A stretch of DNA of 64,000 bases from positions 58,462 through 122,461 of the forward strand of contig NKIP01000012.1 in NCBI GenBank assembly GCA_002256145.1. Direction: 5' to 3'. This stretch comes from Comamonadaceae bacterium PBBC1. GTDB taxonomy: Bacteria; Pseudomonadota; Gammaproteobacteria; Burkholderiales; Burkholderiaceae_C. The position numbers and the translations under genes were made by a program. The notes under the pieces were generated by a model that ran no database searches, was not told where the DNA came from, and saw only the letters and a program-made list of their open reading frames with translations. Positions 34,978 through 43,800 of the stretch are shown one piece after another (the stretch's first letter is position 1; each line of letters opens with the position of its first letter).

Positions 34978-35773
34978 AAAGATCAAAACCAGGGTTTTCA
35001 CGTCCGAGTTTGCGCAGCAAAGACGGCCAAACGAAGGCCCCACCCAAACCACCCGTTTGAACACGCATGGCTGTGGCCACACCGTTCAAGATCTGTGGAT
35101 CAACCGAAGTCAAGTCTTGAGGTTTTGTTGAACCTGCCAACGCATCAACCTGAATGCGGCATGTATTTTCAAAGGTGTACATGGACAAAAACGCATCGGC
35201 AATGGTTTTGCCAACGGTCAACAAGCCATGGTTACGCAGCATGAGGTAGTTGGCTTGACCCAAATCGGCTTGAAGACGTGCTTTTTCGTCATCACGAATG
35301 GCAACCCCTTCGTACCCGTGATAAGCCAGAGAGGCCAACACAAACGTGCTTTGTTGGCTGATGGGCAACACCCCATGCTGCTGGGCACTCACCGCCACAC
35401 CTGCCCGGGTGTGTGTGTGAAGTACACAGCCTGCATCGGGACGTACTTCATGAACAGCGCTGTGGATGACAAAACCCGCCGGATTCACCGGAAATGGACT
35501 GTCATGAAGTTTGTTGCAATGCATGTCCACTTTGACAAGGCTCGATGCGGTGATCTCATCGAACATCAAGCCATAAGGGTTTATCAAAAATTGTTCTTCA
35601 CCCCCGGTCACCGATGAAGGCAATTTGGCTGTGATGTGCGTGAACACCAAATCGCTCCAGCCATACAAAGCCACCAGTCGGTAGCAAGCAGCCAGGTCCA
35701 CACGCAACTGCCATTCATCAGGATGCACACTCTCTTGAAGGCAAGCCATCTGTAAAGCCATATCGTTCTCCAT
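34976..35773 (-). CDS. Class II aldolase/adducin family protein
   Basis: 265 residues with the class II aldolase/adducin domain: GWSDLVFTHITAKLP, FLINPYGLMFDEITASSLVK, the zinc-binding VLHTHTRAGVAV and LRNHGLLTVGKTIADAF (third His). The metal site therefore appears complete. Bacterial members cleave phosphorylated sugars, but this subgroup with YGLMFDEI is functionally uncharacterised. Two ATGs (35773 and 35761) can start it. It is monocistronic, ending inside a strong terminator beside the putative origin. Confidence 0.85.
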   Translation of the reverse strand: MENDMALQMACLQESVHPDEWQLRVDLAACYRLVALYGWSDLVFTHITAKLPSSVTGGEEQFLINPYGLMFDEITASSLVKVDMHCNKLHDSPFPVNPAGFVIHSAVHEVRPDAGCVLHTHTRAGVAVSAQQHGVLPISQQSTFVLASLAYHGYEGVAIRDDEKARLQADLGQANYLMLRNHGLLTVGKTIADAFLSMYTFENTCRIQVDALAGSTKPQDLTSVDPQILNGVATAMRVQTGGLGGAFVWPSLLRKLGRENPGFDL

Positions 35774-35920
35774 GTTTGAAAGTAGGAAAACAGCTTAACC
35801 AAAAGGCTCAGGCTCTTATGACCTGTGAGTGACTGAGAAAGCTGGGTTGGACATCCTCAAAACCAGGGTAAAGGGGTGTCTTGACGATTTTTCACAATGC
35901 GAAAAGGCAAATTCAAAAGA

Positions 35921-36196
35921 TCAAGGGCTTGTCAAAATTTCCAGCCGCATCAAAAAATCACGGGCATAAAGCCCACCATCATCGTGCGGGCCACACATCT
36001 CAATGGATGCTTGCAGCTGACCACAAACAGCGGGCCGATCCGGATGGTTGAAAATTTTGCATCTCAAGCGCTCATCCAGCTGCACACAGGCCACCCCTGC
36101 AGGTTTGCCATTGGGCATGCCCGGTATCGGTGACGAAATAGAAGGTGCTGTGCAGCATGCAGCACACCCCGGTCGACAGTTCATATGAAAGGGCAC
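35921..36196 (-). CDS. YkgJ-type cysteine cluster protein
   Basis: 91 residues (or 87 from ATG 36184) with the CxxCCxxx pattern CRPGCAACC followed by CKIF, RPAVC and EMCG, the YkgJ/DUF3109-type zinc or iron-sulphur cluster binding family. Cys-rich clusters of this type are thought to bind zinc; function is unknown. It follows mltA by 13 nt on the same strand and is probably co-transcribed. Confidence 0.82.
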   Translation of the reverse strand: MPFHMNCRPGCAACCTAPSISSPIPGMPNGKPAGVACVQLDERLRCKIFNHPDRPAVCGQLQASIEMCGPHDDGGLYARDFLMRLEILTSP

Positions 36197-36209
36197 GCTT
36201 TATAAAAGT

Positions 36210-37364
36210 TCATCGGGGCCACAACACCCAAAGTTTGAGGGGTTGTTTGAGGCGTCCTGCCAACTCGCCAGCGGCAGGACCCGAACCCACGTAATAGTCG
36301 GCCCGGACTGCACCCACAATGGCTGAGCCAGTGTCTTGGGCCAAGACCAAGCGATCCAAAGAAGTTTGGGGACCCGTCGATTGCAACCAAACCGGGGTGC
36401 CATAAGGAATACTGGCCCGGTCCACCGCAATGGAGCGACCCGCCGTCAAAGGAACACCTTGTGCACCTTTGGGGCCTGGAGGTGTGACGCCCATGGGCAA
36501 CGATTCTTCTTTGAAAAAAACAAACCGCGGGTTTTGCCACAGCAACTCGTTCAATCGTGTGGGGTTGCGTTCAATCCAATCTTTGATACCTGGCCAGCTG
36601 GCGTCCCGAACCAGGCCTTGGTCCAACAGCCATCGGCCAATGCTTTTATAAGCTTGTTCATTGGTGCCTGCAAAAGCCAAGCGAAGCAATCGTTGGCGTC
36701 CATCGGGTTCATTCACGTTGACCAAACCAGAACCTTGGATGTGCAGCACCATCGCATCCACAGGATCAGCCAGGTACACCAGTTCTTTGCCACGCAAAGC
36801 GTTGCGGGCTGCAGGAGTCGTTTCAATTTCTTGACGTGAATACCAGGGAGTGCGTTGATTCAGTTGTGCGGGTGGGGCATAAACGGGAAACGAAAATCCC
36901 GGACGCGGCAAGCGCGAAGCTGCCAGCACAGGTTCGTAATAAGCCGTCAACAAGCCTTCGGCCTGCTTTTGCGGTGATTCAACCCGATAGGCTTGCAGGT
37001 TTTGACGAATCCATTGCCGTTGTTGGGTCACCGAAGCATTCGCCAATTGACGCACTTCGGGGCAAAGCGCAAGCCAAGTTGGACCCGGGCGTTGGCAACT
37101 TTGTAACCAAGCGGGCCAGGCTTCATGAATCGCATCATGGTTGAAGCCTGGCAGTTCAGACAAAGGAACAGGCACCCAAATGCTTTTGGCCTGCGTGATC
37201 ACAGGCAGAGAAAGTGCGTCGTTTTTGGCTGTGGCTTCATGGCTTTGGGGCAAAGGGCTTGGAACACTGGGGGTGAACGAGCAAGCTGTCAGGCTGCCTA
37301 CAATCGCGACGCATGCCAAAGCAGCCCAAAAGGGGCTAAAACGAAGTAAAGGAAATGAACTCAT
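36210..37364 (-). CDS. mltA: Membrane-bound lytic murein transglycosylase A
   Basis: 384 residues from ATG 37364. It has an N-terminal lipoprotein signal with SLTACS lipobox, then the MltA domain (GLLTAYYEPVLAASR, DAMVLHIQGSG) and the C-terminal 3D domain (RSIAVDRASIPYGTPVW, then LVLAQDTGSAI and RADYYVGSGPAAGELAGRL) with its conserved Asp residues. MltA cleaves peptidoglycan glycan strands to 1,6-anhydro products at the outer membrane. The start codon overlaps, on the opposite strand, the start of a small membrane protein gene. Confidence 0.93.
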   Translation of the reverse strand: MSSFPLLRFSPFWAALACVAIVGSLTACSFTPSVPSPLPQSHEATAKNDALSLPVITQAKSIWVPVPLSELPGFNHDAIHEAWPAWLQSCQRPGPTWLALCPEVRQLANASVTQQRQWIRQNLQAYRVESPQKQAEGLLTAYYEPVLAASRLPRPGFSFPVYAPPAQLNQRTPWYSRQEIETTPAARNALRGKELVYLADPVDAMVLHIQGSGLVNVNEPDGRQRLLRLAFAGTNEQAYKSIGRWLLDQGLVRDASWPGIKDWIERNPTRLNELLWQNPRFVFFKEESLPMGVTPPGPKGAQGVPLTAGRSIAVDRASIPYGTPVWLQSTGPQTSLDRLVLAQDTGSAIVGAVRADYYVGSGPAAGELAGRLKQPLKLWVLWPR

Positions 37365-37512
37365 GGGCTTGATTTTGCTGGAGGCGTTGCTTGCAGGGCT
37401 TGTTTTTGTCTTGATTGTCTGGTGGACCATGTTTTCTGGAAGAAAAAATGGTGAATTGCCAAGGGCTTCAACCGACAAACAGGATGAAAAAACAGAGAAA
37501 AACCCGGACTGA
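37363..37512 (+). CDS. Small single-span membrane protein, start overlapping mltA start
   Basis: 49 residues: an N-terminal helix (LILLEALLAGLVFVLIVWWT) and a short charged C-terminus rich in Lys, Asp and Glu. AAAGGA lies nine nt upstream of the ATG, which supports translation. The ATG (37363-37365) overlaps the reverse-strand ATG of mltA (37362-37364), so each start lies in the other's leader. It is too short to place in a family. It might be a small envelope-associated protein. Confidence 0.55.
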   Translation: MGLILLEALLAGLVFVLIVWWTMFSGRKNGELPRASTDKQDEKTEKNPD

Positions 37513-37522
37513 AAAAGTCAGT

Positions 37523-38059
37523 TCAGGGGTTCAGCAACGAATGTGCGCCTTCAAAACGTTGCGCGTAATACGGTTGACGCAGACTGTCCATGCGCACACC
37601 CGTGCGTGGGTTGGTGGCGTGCACAAAGCGACCCTCGCCCACATAAACACCAACATGGGAGTGGCGTGCACCCAAGGTGTTGAAAAACAGCAAATCACCC
37701 GCCTGCAATTTTTCGCGGTCGATGGGGCGTGACAAACGAGCCAAATCGGCTGCACTGCCACGAAGCGACAGGCCTGCGCCCTCCTTGAAGACATGGGCAA
37801 CCAAACCAGAGCAATCAAAACCCGTGGCAGGGCCGCGTCCACCATAGGCGTAGCGGGTGTCGAGCAAGGACATGGCTGTCAAGGCCACATCGTTTCGCAG
37901 CGGGTTGTAGGGGCTGGCCGATGCCACAGGTGCTTGGATGGTGGCGGCACAACCACTCAACAGACCGACGCACAGGAGTGCCGCAAAAAAGCAAAAAAGG
38001 CGCAATGCCAGTGTTTCACCTCGCGTTTTCAAACAAAGTATGACTGCGGGCCCGTTCAT
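37523..38059 (-). CDS. NlpC/P60 (C40) peptidase lipoprotein
   Basis: 178 residues with a membrane segment and lipobox LSGC (Cys37), then the C40 domain: catalytic Cys83 in FDCSGLV, His135 in HSHVGVY and a following FVHATNP. Members cleave gamma-D-Glu-diaminopimelate bonds in peptidoglycan, so it probably remodels murein at the outer membrane, fitting the neighbouring MltA. Its start overlaps the response-regulator stop (ATGA), making it the last gene of a four-gene coupled chain. Confidence 0.9.
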   Translation of the reverse strand: MNGPAVILCLKTRGETLALRLFCFFAALLCVGLLSGCAATIQAPVASASPYNPLRNDVALTAMSLLDTRYAYGGRGPATGFDCSGLVAHVFKEGAGLSLRGSAADLARLSRPIDREKLQAGDLLFFNTLGARHSHVGVYVGEGRFVHATNPRTGVRMDSLRQPYYAQRFEGAHSLLNP

Positions 38060-38718
38060 GACAGCAAACGCATCAAATTGGCCAACTCGACGGCCGATTT
38101 CACGTCCATTTTTTCGAACACCCTGGCCCGATGGACTTCAACAGTGCGCACGCTGATATCCAGTTGATCTGCAATCAATTTGTTGGGCAAGCCTTCAAGC
38201 ACCAGATGCATCACATCGCGTTCGCGTTCAGTCAACTCCGACAAACGGGTGCGCAAACATTGCTGTTGGCGTCGGGTCGTCAAACGCTCTTGAGACAAGC
38301 CCAGGGCCTGCTCAACGCGATCGACCAAGGTGTTGTCTGAAAAAGGTTTTTCACAAAAATCAAAAGCGCCACGTTTGACAGTGTCGACAGCGGTGGGCAC
38401 ATCTGCGTGACCGGTCAAAAAAATCACAGGCCAAGCGTGTGCCACACCCGTGAGCAACAAATGTTCAAACAAGGCCAGGCCACTCATGCCCGGCATGCGC
38501 ACGTCCAGCAAAATGCAGGCTGCAACCGATGGCAGTGGCGAAGGGGTGGTGGGGTCTTGGGCAGGGGGGATGTGCGCATTGAGCATGTCCAAAAAGCTCT
38601 CGGCACTTTTAAACGGGACACTCAACAAACGCCGGGTTCGCAGCAACCAGGCCATGCCATCGCGAACGCTGGCGTCGTCATCGACGATGAAAACGGTGGG
38701 CGTGTCGGTCAGATTCAT
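38056..38718 (-). CDS. FixJ/DctR-type response regulator with LuxR HTH
   Basis: 220 residues: receiver with acidic pocket DDD at 13-15, phospho-acceptor Asp72 in LLDVRMPG, FLTGHAD and Lys in CEKPFSD, then the LuxR HTH (LTERERDVMHLVLEGLPNKL, then ISVRTVEVHRARVFEKMDV). It is coupled by an ATGA overlap to the PAS histidine kinase upstream and is surely its partner. Such pairs control dicarboxylate uptake (DctSR) or microaerobic genes; neither target is in the window. Confidence 0.92.
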   Translation of the reverse strand: MNLTDTPTVFIVDDDASVRDGMAWLLRTRRLLSVPFKSAESFLDMLNAHIPPAQDPTTPSPLPSVAACILLDVRMPGMSGLALFEHLLLTGVAHAWPVIFLTGHADVPTAVDTVKRGAFDFCEKPFSDNTLVDRVEQALGLSQERLTTRRQQQCLRTRLSELTERERDVMHLVLEGLPNKLIADQLDISVRTVEVHRARVFEKMDVKSAVELANLMRLLS

Positions 38719-40820
38719 GCTTTGATCTTATCCAAAAGCAAAGCATCAACACCCTTGGTCCCCTGTGTATCCCCAGGCAATGTGAAGCGAAAAACGGTGC
38801 CCTTGGGCTGCAGGGGTTCAAAATCCAGGTGTCCACCGTGTTGTTCAACCACCGTGCGGCATAAGCTCAGACCTAAACCCATGCCTTCGGGTTTGGTGGT
38901 GAAAAAAGGTGTAAACAATTTTTGGACCACCTCATCGGCAATGCCCACACCCACATCGGTGACTGAAAATTCAACCCAGCTGACCTCTGAATGCGCTGCA
39001 GTGCGCTTGACCTGTAAAACCAGGACACGTTCACGACATTCGGGCACATCCATGGCTTGCATGCCATTACGAGCCAGGTTCAAAAGCACTTGTTCCACCA
39101 TGGTGCGGTCACACACCACCCAAGGCAATTTGGCCTCAACACGGATGTGTACCTTGACGTTCAGTTTGCGTGCCTGCAAATTCACCAAAGGCGCAATGGC
39201 ATCGATCAAAGCCTGTGGCAGCACGGACTCTCGCGCCTGGTCACGTCGGCGCACAAAGTCGTGCACGCTGCTGATGACCCGGCCAGCCCGTTGGGCTTGC
39301 TCGGCAATGCGGCGCAGCGCCATGTGGACGTCGTCCAAAGTCTGGGGCACCGCTTGAGGGTCTTTGAGCAAATTCAGCGAACCATTGGCATAACTGGCAA
39401 TGGCCGCCAAAGGTTGGTTGAGCTCGTGGCTGAGCAAAGAGGCCATTTCGCCCACGGTGGCCAAACGGGCAGTGGCTTGCAAGCGTTCTTGGCTGGCCCG
39501 AGACAGCTCTTCAATTCGGCGTTGCTCGCTGATGTCGATGACCGCTCCCATCCAGCCCGTTTGTTGGCCCTGAACACTGATCAGGGGGGCCTCGATGATC
39601 AGAACCGGAAAACGCGTGCCGTCCTGGCGCATGAACACCGATTCAAAGCCTTCACGCGGCGGCACATTGCCAGCCAGGCGAATGGCCTGACGCTGCTTGT
39701 ATTCGTCCACCATTTCCGGCGGCCAATAAGGCATGGGGGCATTGCGTCCGGTGAGCACCTCAGCATCAAGCCCCACCATTTGGCAAAAAGCAGGGTTCAC
39801 ATAGGTGATGCGGCCTTCCAAATCGCGGGCCCGCAGGCCTGTGACCAAGGAGTCTTCCATGGCTTTGCGAAAAGCGAGGGCTTCGGCCAATTCGCGTTCG
39901 GCTTTCAAACGGCGACGGGAATCTTTGGCCAGCAAAATCATGACCGTGACCAAAGCAATGGACATGCCGGTGACCAAGGCGGTCAACACATTGGGAAACA
40001 GGTCAGGCTCTCCCCTTCGCCCATCCATGCGCAGCACCAAGGTGTTGCCCGGCAAATCCACCAGTTGCTGGGCGGTGAACACCCTCAAGCCGCGTCGTTG
40101 TGTGCCTGAAATGGCCAGGCGTGTGCCATCGGGCTCGGTGAATGACAATTCATTGCGTCGGCCAAAGCTTTTGCCCAAACGCTCTTGCAACAATTCTTGC
40201 AAACCATAAGTGACCACGGTGAAGCCCATCAGTTCTCCTGCATGGACATAAGGCAGGCACAACTCCATCACTTCAAAGCCCAAGCCATCAACCTGGGGTA
40301 AAAAATAGGTACTCGAATAGGCTGGACCACTCAAACGTCGGGCCCGCAGACAGGACTGCAGGGTTTCGTTGAGCATGTCGCTGCGCGGATTGCGTTCAAA
40401 GACAGGGCTGCGCAGGGGGGAATCGGCCTGGTTGCGCAAATTTTGTGCTTTGTCACGCCACTCCACACGCAGCCAATCACGGTGCTCCCTGAGCAAGGAC
40501 AGCATCTCTTGTTGCCACTGGGCAGCATTGGGCTGGGCCGCTTGAACGCCTTGAATCGCCTGAACATGCCGCGACAGCTGCGTGCGCAATTCATTGACGG
40601 CATCGGCGGTGTCTCGCTCCAATTCGGCCTGGACCTGGCTGGCTTCATAACGCCCGGCCAGCCAAACCAAGGTGATCAACACGGCCAGCACCAAGGTCAT
40701 CAAAGCCACCCACAAAGAGCGTCTGCCAGCCCCCCCGGGAAGCCAATCCATCATGCGTGTGCGCCAGCGCTTGATGCGCAGTTCCCACGGTGACCTGAAC
40801 ATGGTGAGCAGTTTGTTCAT
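38715..40820 (-). CDS. PAS-domain sensor histidine kinase (DctS/FixL-like)
   Basis: 701 residues: an N-terminal membrane helix (about 35-57), a periplasmic sensor region of roughly 230 residues ending near a second helix (about 285-305), a PAS domain (ITYVNPAFCQMVGLDAEVLT and a PAC-like end), and HisKA with LLSHELNQPLAAIASYANGS, plus HATPase_c (LNLARNGMQAM, DVGVGI, GMGLGLSLC). The NQPLAAI H-box is the class seen in FixL/DctS kinases. The start overlaps the yhdP stop by ATGA. The input signal is unknown. Confidence 0.9.
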   Translation of the reverse strand: MNKLLTMFRSPWELRIKRWRTRMMDWLPGGAGRRSLWVALMTLVLAVLITLVWLAGRYEASQVQAELERDTADAVNELRTQLSRHVQAIQGVQAAQPNAAQWQQEMLSLLREHRDWLRVEWRDKAQNLRNQADSPLRSPVFERNPRSDMLNETLQSCLRARRLSGPAYSSTYFLPQVDGLGFEVMELCLPYVHAGELMGFTVVTYGLQELLQERLGKSFGRRNELSFTEPDGTRLAISGTQRRGLRVFTAQQLVDLPGNTLVLRMDGRRGEPDLFPNVLTALVTGMSIALVTVMILLAKDSRRRLKAERELAEALAFRKAMEDSLVTGLRARDLEGRITYVNPAFCQMVGLDAEVLTGRNAPMPYWPPEMVDEYKQRQAIRLAGNVPPREGFESVFMRQDGTRFPVLIIEAPLISVQGQQTGWMGAVIDISEQRRIEELSRASQERLQATARLATVGEMASLLSHELNQPLAAIASYANGSLNLLKDPQAVPQTLDDVHMALRRIAEQAQRAGRVISSVHDFVRRRDQARESVLPQALIDAIAPLVNLQARKLNVKVHIRVEAKLPWVVCDRTMVEQVLLNLARNGMQAMDVPECRERVLVLQVKRTAAHSEVSWVEFSVTDVGVGIADEVVQKLFTPFFTTKPEGMGLGLSLCRTVVEQHGGHLDFEPLQPKGTVFRFTLPGDTQGTKGVDALLLDKIKA

Positions 40821-43800
40821 GGGCTTTTGGCTGGGATTGTGCGCAGATCGACCCGGGTTACACGAGGATCTGTCCAGCTGCCATCGATCAGGAATTCTTG
40901 CGTGGAGGCGCGTGACAAAGGGCTTTGCAAAAACAATTGGGCCAAAAAGGTGGTCAGACCGACCACGGGGTTGACCGCAATGCCCGCCAGCAAAGAGGCC
41001 GTTCCTGCATCGACCTCGGGCAAGATGACCACCCTCAGTTGTTGTGTCTCGCGCGCAATGTCGGCAGTGCCATCCAGCTGAACGACGGCGTTGACACCCC
41101 GAATTTGTAAATTTTGGGTTTGGGCCATGCCCTGCGTTATGTTGACCCGCCCTTGAACCGAGTCAAACGCAAAACCTTCAGAAAAGACATCCCGAAAATC
41201 CAGCATCAAACGCCGTGGCAAGGCCTGCAGGCTCAGCACGCCCAGCAGTTTGGCGGCACCGGCATCGGCTTTGAGAAATTGACCACGACCCATGCGAACT
41301 TCAAATTGCCCATCCAGGCTGGGGTAGTGCAAAGCCAAAGGCGAGCCCTGCCAGCGCACAAGCCCTTCGAGCTGCCCAGTGCCCCCGCGCAGGGCATCGG
41401 GTGTGCCCAAGCGGGCCAAAAGATCGCCTGCATTTTGAACATCCAACACAAAGTTCATTTCTGTCTGGCGCTGGGTTTTGCCCGCATGGGCAGCCAACCA
41501 GCGGCCGGTGCTGCGCAAGCTGCCCTCGGGCAAGGTGATGTTGAATTTTTTCAATTGCCATTCCACACCGGGAATGCTGGAGCCGCGTGCAGCCGTGTTG
41601 TTGACCGCCTCAATGTCGACTTTGCCCAGTTTTTTGCCACGCAATTCAAGGGCATCCACCACGATGTCCAGTGCTGGCAACTGAATGGGCGGTGTTTCCA
41701 ACAAAGATTCCACATCTTTGGCAGAAGAAGGCGGCAGGGTCAAACGGCTGAACCGGGCGAACAGCAAGCCTTGTTGCTCGCCTGCTGAAGGTCGGTAGCG
41801 CACATGTCCGCTGAGTTCTTGCGCATCCACATTCAATTGCCATTGTTGGGCATCTCGGGTGCCGCCCGCCGCCACTTGGTGCAAGGTTCGGCCTTCGGCC
41901 GTCAAGGTTTGGGCTTTCAGACCAATGCGGGTGGGCATGTAGGCAAGCAAAGCGGCAGGCTCAACCAGAGGTTCACCAGGGGCTTGTGGGTTTGTTGAAA
42001 CGAGAGAGCGCCATTCATCGATCAGCAAGTGGTCAACGGCCACAAGTGCTGTGACGCCGTTGTCAGGCAAGGCCGGTGCTTGATCGGAGGGCACACCCAA
42101 GGCCAAAGCGCCGCGCAAAACCTTTGGCTGCGGGCCCGAAAGGTCGCGCACGTAGTGGCCAGAAACATCATCCCCAAGCCGCAGTTGAATGTGGTCTTGC
42201 CATTGGGGGCCTTGGCCCTGGCTGCGGATGTTCAGGGACAAGGGTTTGAAGGTGTCGGCTGTTTTGCCCAAAGGGGTGGGCAATTGGATGGCCAAACCTT
42301 GAAGTGCGCTGTGGACCGACAGTTCTGGTTGGCCTTGGTGCCAAGCCAAGCGTGCTTTGTAGGTGCTGGAACCCGTGAGGTGCTGTGCCAGGACATTCAG
42401 GGGATAAAGGTCCTTGGCCCCGCGCAAGCCTTCTGCACTGATCTGGCCTTCAACTTCAAAAGCCAGCGTGGGTGGCGCACCCGGTGTGGATGACGGCTGC
42501 AGGCCTGCGTCCATGATCACTGCGCCACCCAAGAGCTGGGCTTTGGCCTTGGACACTTTGAAGCCAGTCTGGTTGAACTCCACAGCGCCATGCACTTTTT
42601 CAAGCCATGGTGTGGCCGGCGTCACGCGCACATCGTTGCCCGCCAACACGACCGTGCCTTGGACTTGACTGTCCTTGAGATGGCGCAAAGGCAAGCCCAG
42701 TTTCAAACGCAGTTGAACTGGCCCAGTGGCCGTGGTGTTGTGCAGTGCCTGCGACAGCATCTGATCGAGCGGGGATTGTTGCACCGCAGCCAGAAATTGT
42801 GCTGCCTCGCCAGTGCCATCGGCTGTCAATTGCAGCTGAGGGTCATGGCGCATGTCGGCGATTTCAACCGCAGCAGCTTTGAGTAAGACAGCGTTTTTGG
42901 ACTCCCCAAAACGTGCACTCGCATCGCTGAGTTGGACCCCGGTCCGGTCAAAGCTCAGTTGCCCTTGTAATGAGTGCAAGTGCGGCCAGCGTGGTCCTGT
43001 TGCAGGCAGCAAATGGGCGGGCACCATGTCAAACTGCACACCCGTCAAGCGCCCAGAGACCCGGAATTCGCCATCGCTTGGGCTTTCAAAAGGCCATTTG
43101 GCCAAGTCGCCTTTGAGCTTGGTTTTCACCCCCACATAACGCCCTTTGACCAAGGCATCTTGAACATAGTGGCGCACCGATTCAGGCAGTTGCACAGGCA
43201 AATACCGGTGCGCGGCAGCGGCGTCGGCTTGTGCGATCGTGCCTTGCAAGTCCAGCCACCCGGGCCCATCGCCTCTGGGGTCTTGTTGCCATTGCCCACG
43301 CCATTGACCCTGCACATCGGCGTTGGCCAAGCTCAATTGCCACTGCGGCACTTGCCACACCTGACCGTTGGCACCTGATTTTTTTTCCCAAACGGCCAAG
43401 GCCTGCAGTTGCCGAACAGGCACCTCAGAACGCTCCAAAATGCCGGGCAAATCCACCGAACCACCGTGTGGCATGCGCAGGTCCACGCGGCCACCCTCTT
43501 GGCTCATCTTGATGTTCACCTCGGCGTTTTGCACCCCCGGCCAAAGCCGTGTTCCTGGTTTGGCCTGGTCGTGGCGCATCCGCACTTGGCTCAGGCTCAA
43601 TTGTGAGTTGTACCCACTTGGCGAGCGCCAATCGCCTTGCCAATCCCAGCGCAAGGCATTCAACTGTCCTGTCACGGTGAGCTCTTGCAAGCGTGCCAAA
43701 ACAGGTGTGCCTTTGGCCATGTGCAGGGTCAATTCACGCAAGGCCAGCAGGTCCAGCTTTTCGGCCCGCAGATGGCCAGATGCGGGTTGAGCGCCTTGAG

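Noticed and set aside
34976..35773. Class II aldolase gene as part of the origin module.
   Set aside because: It is separated by a strong terminator and looks like an ordinary metabolic gene.
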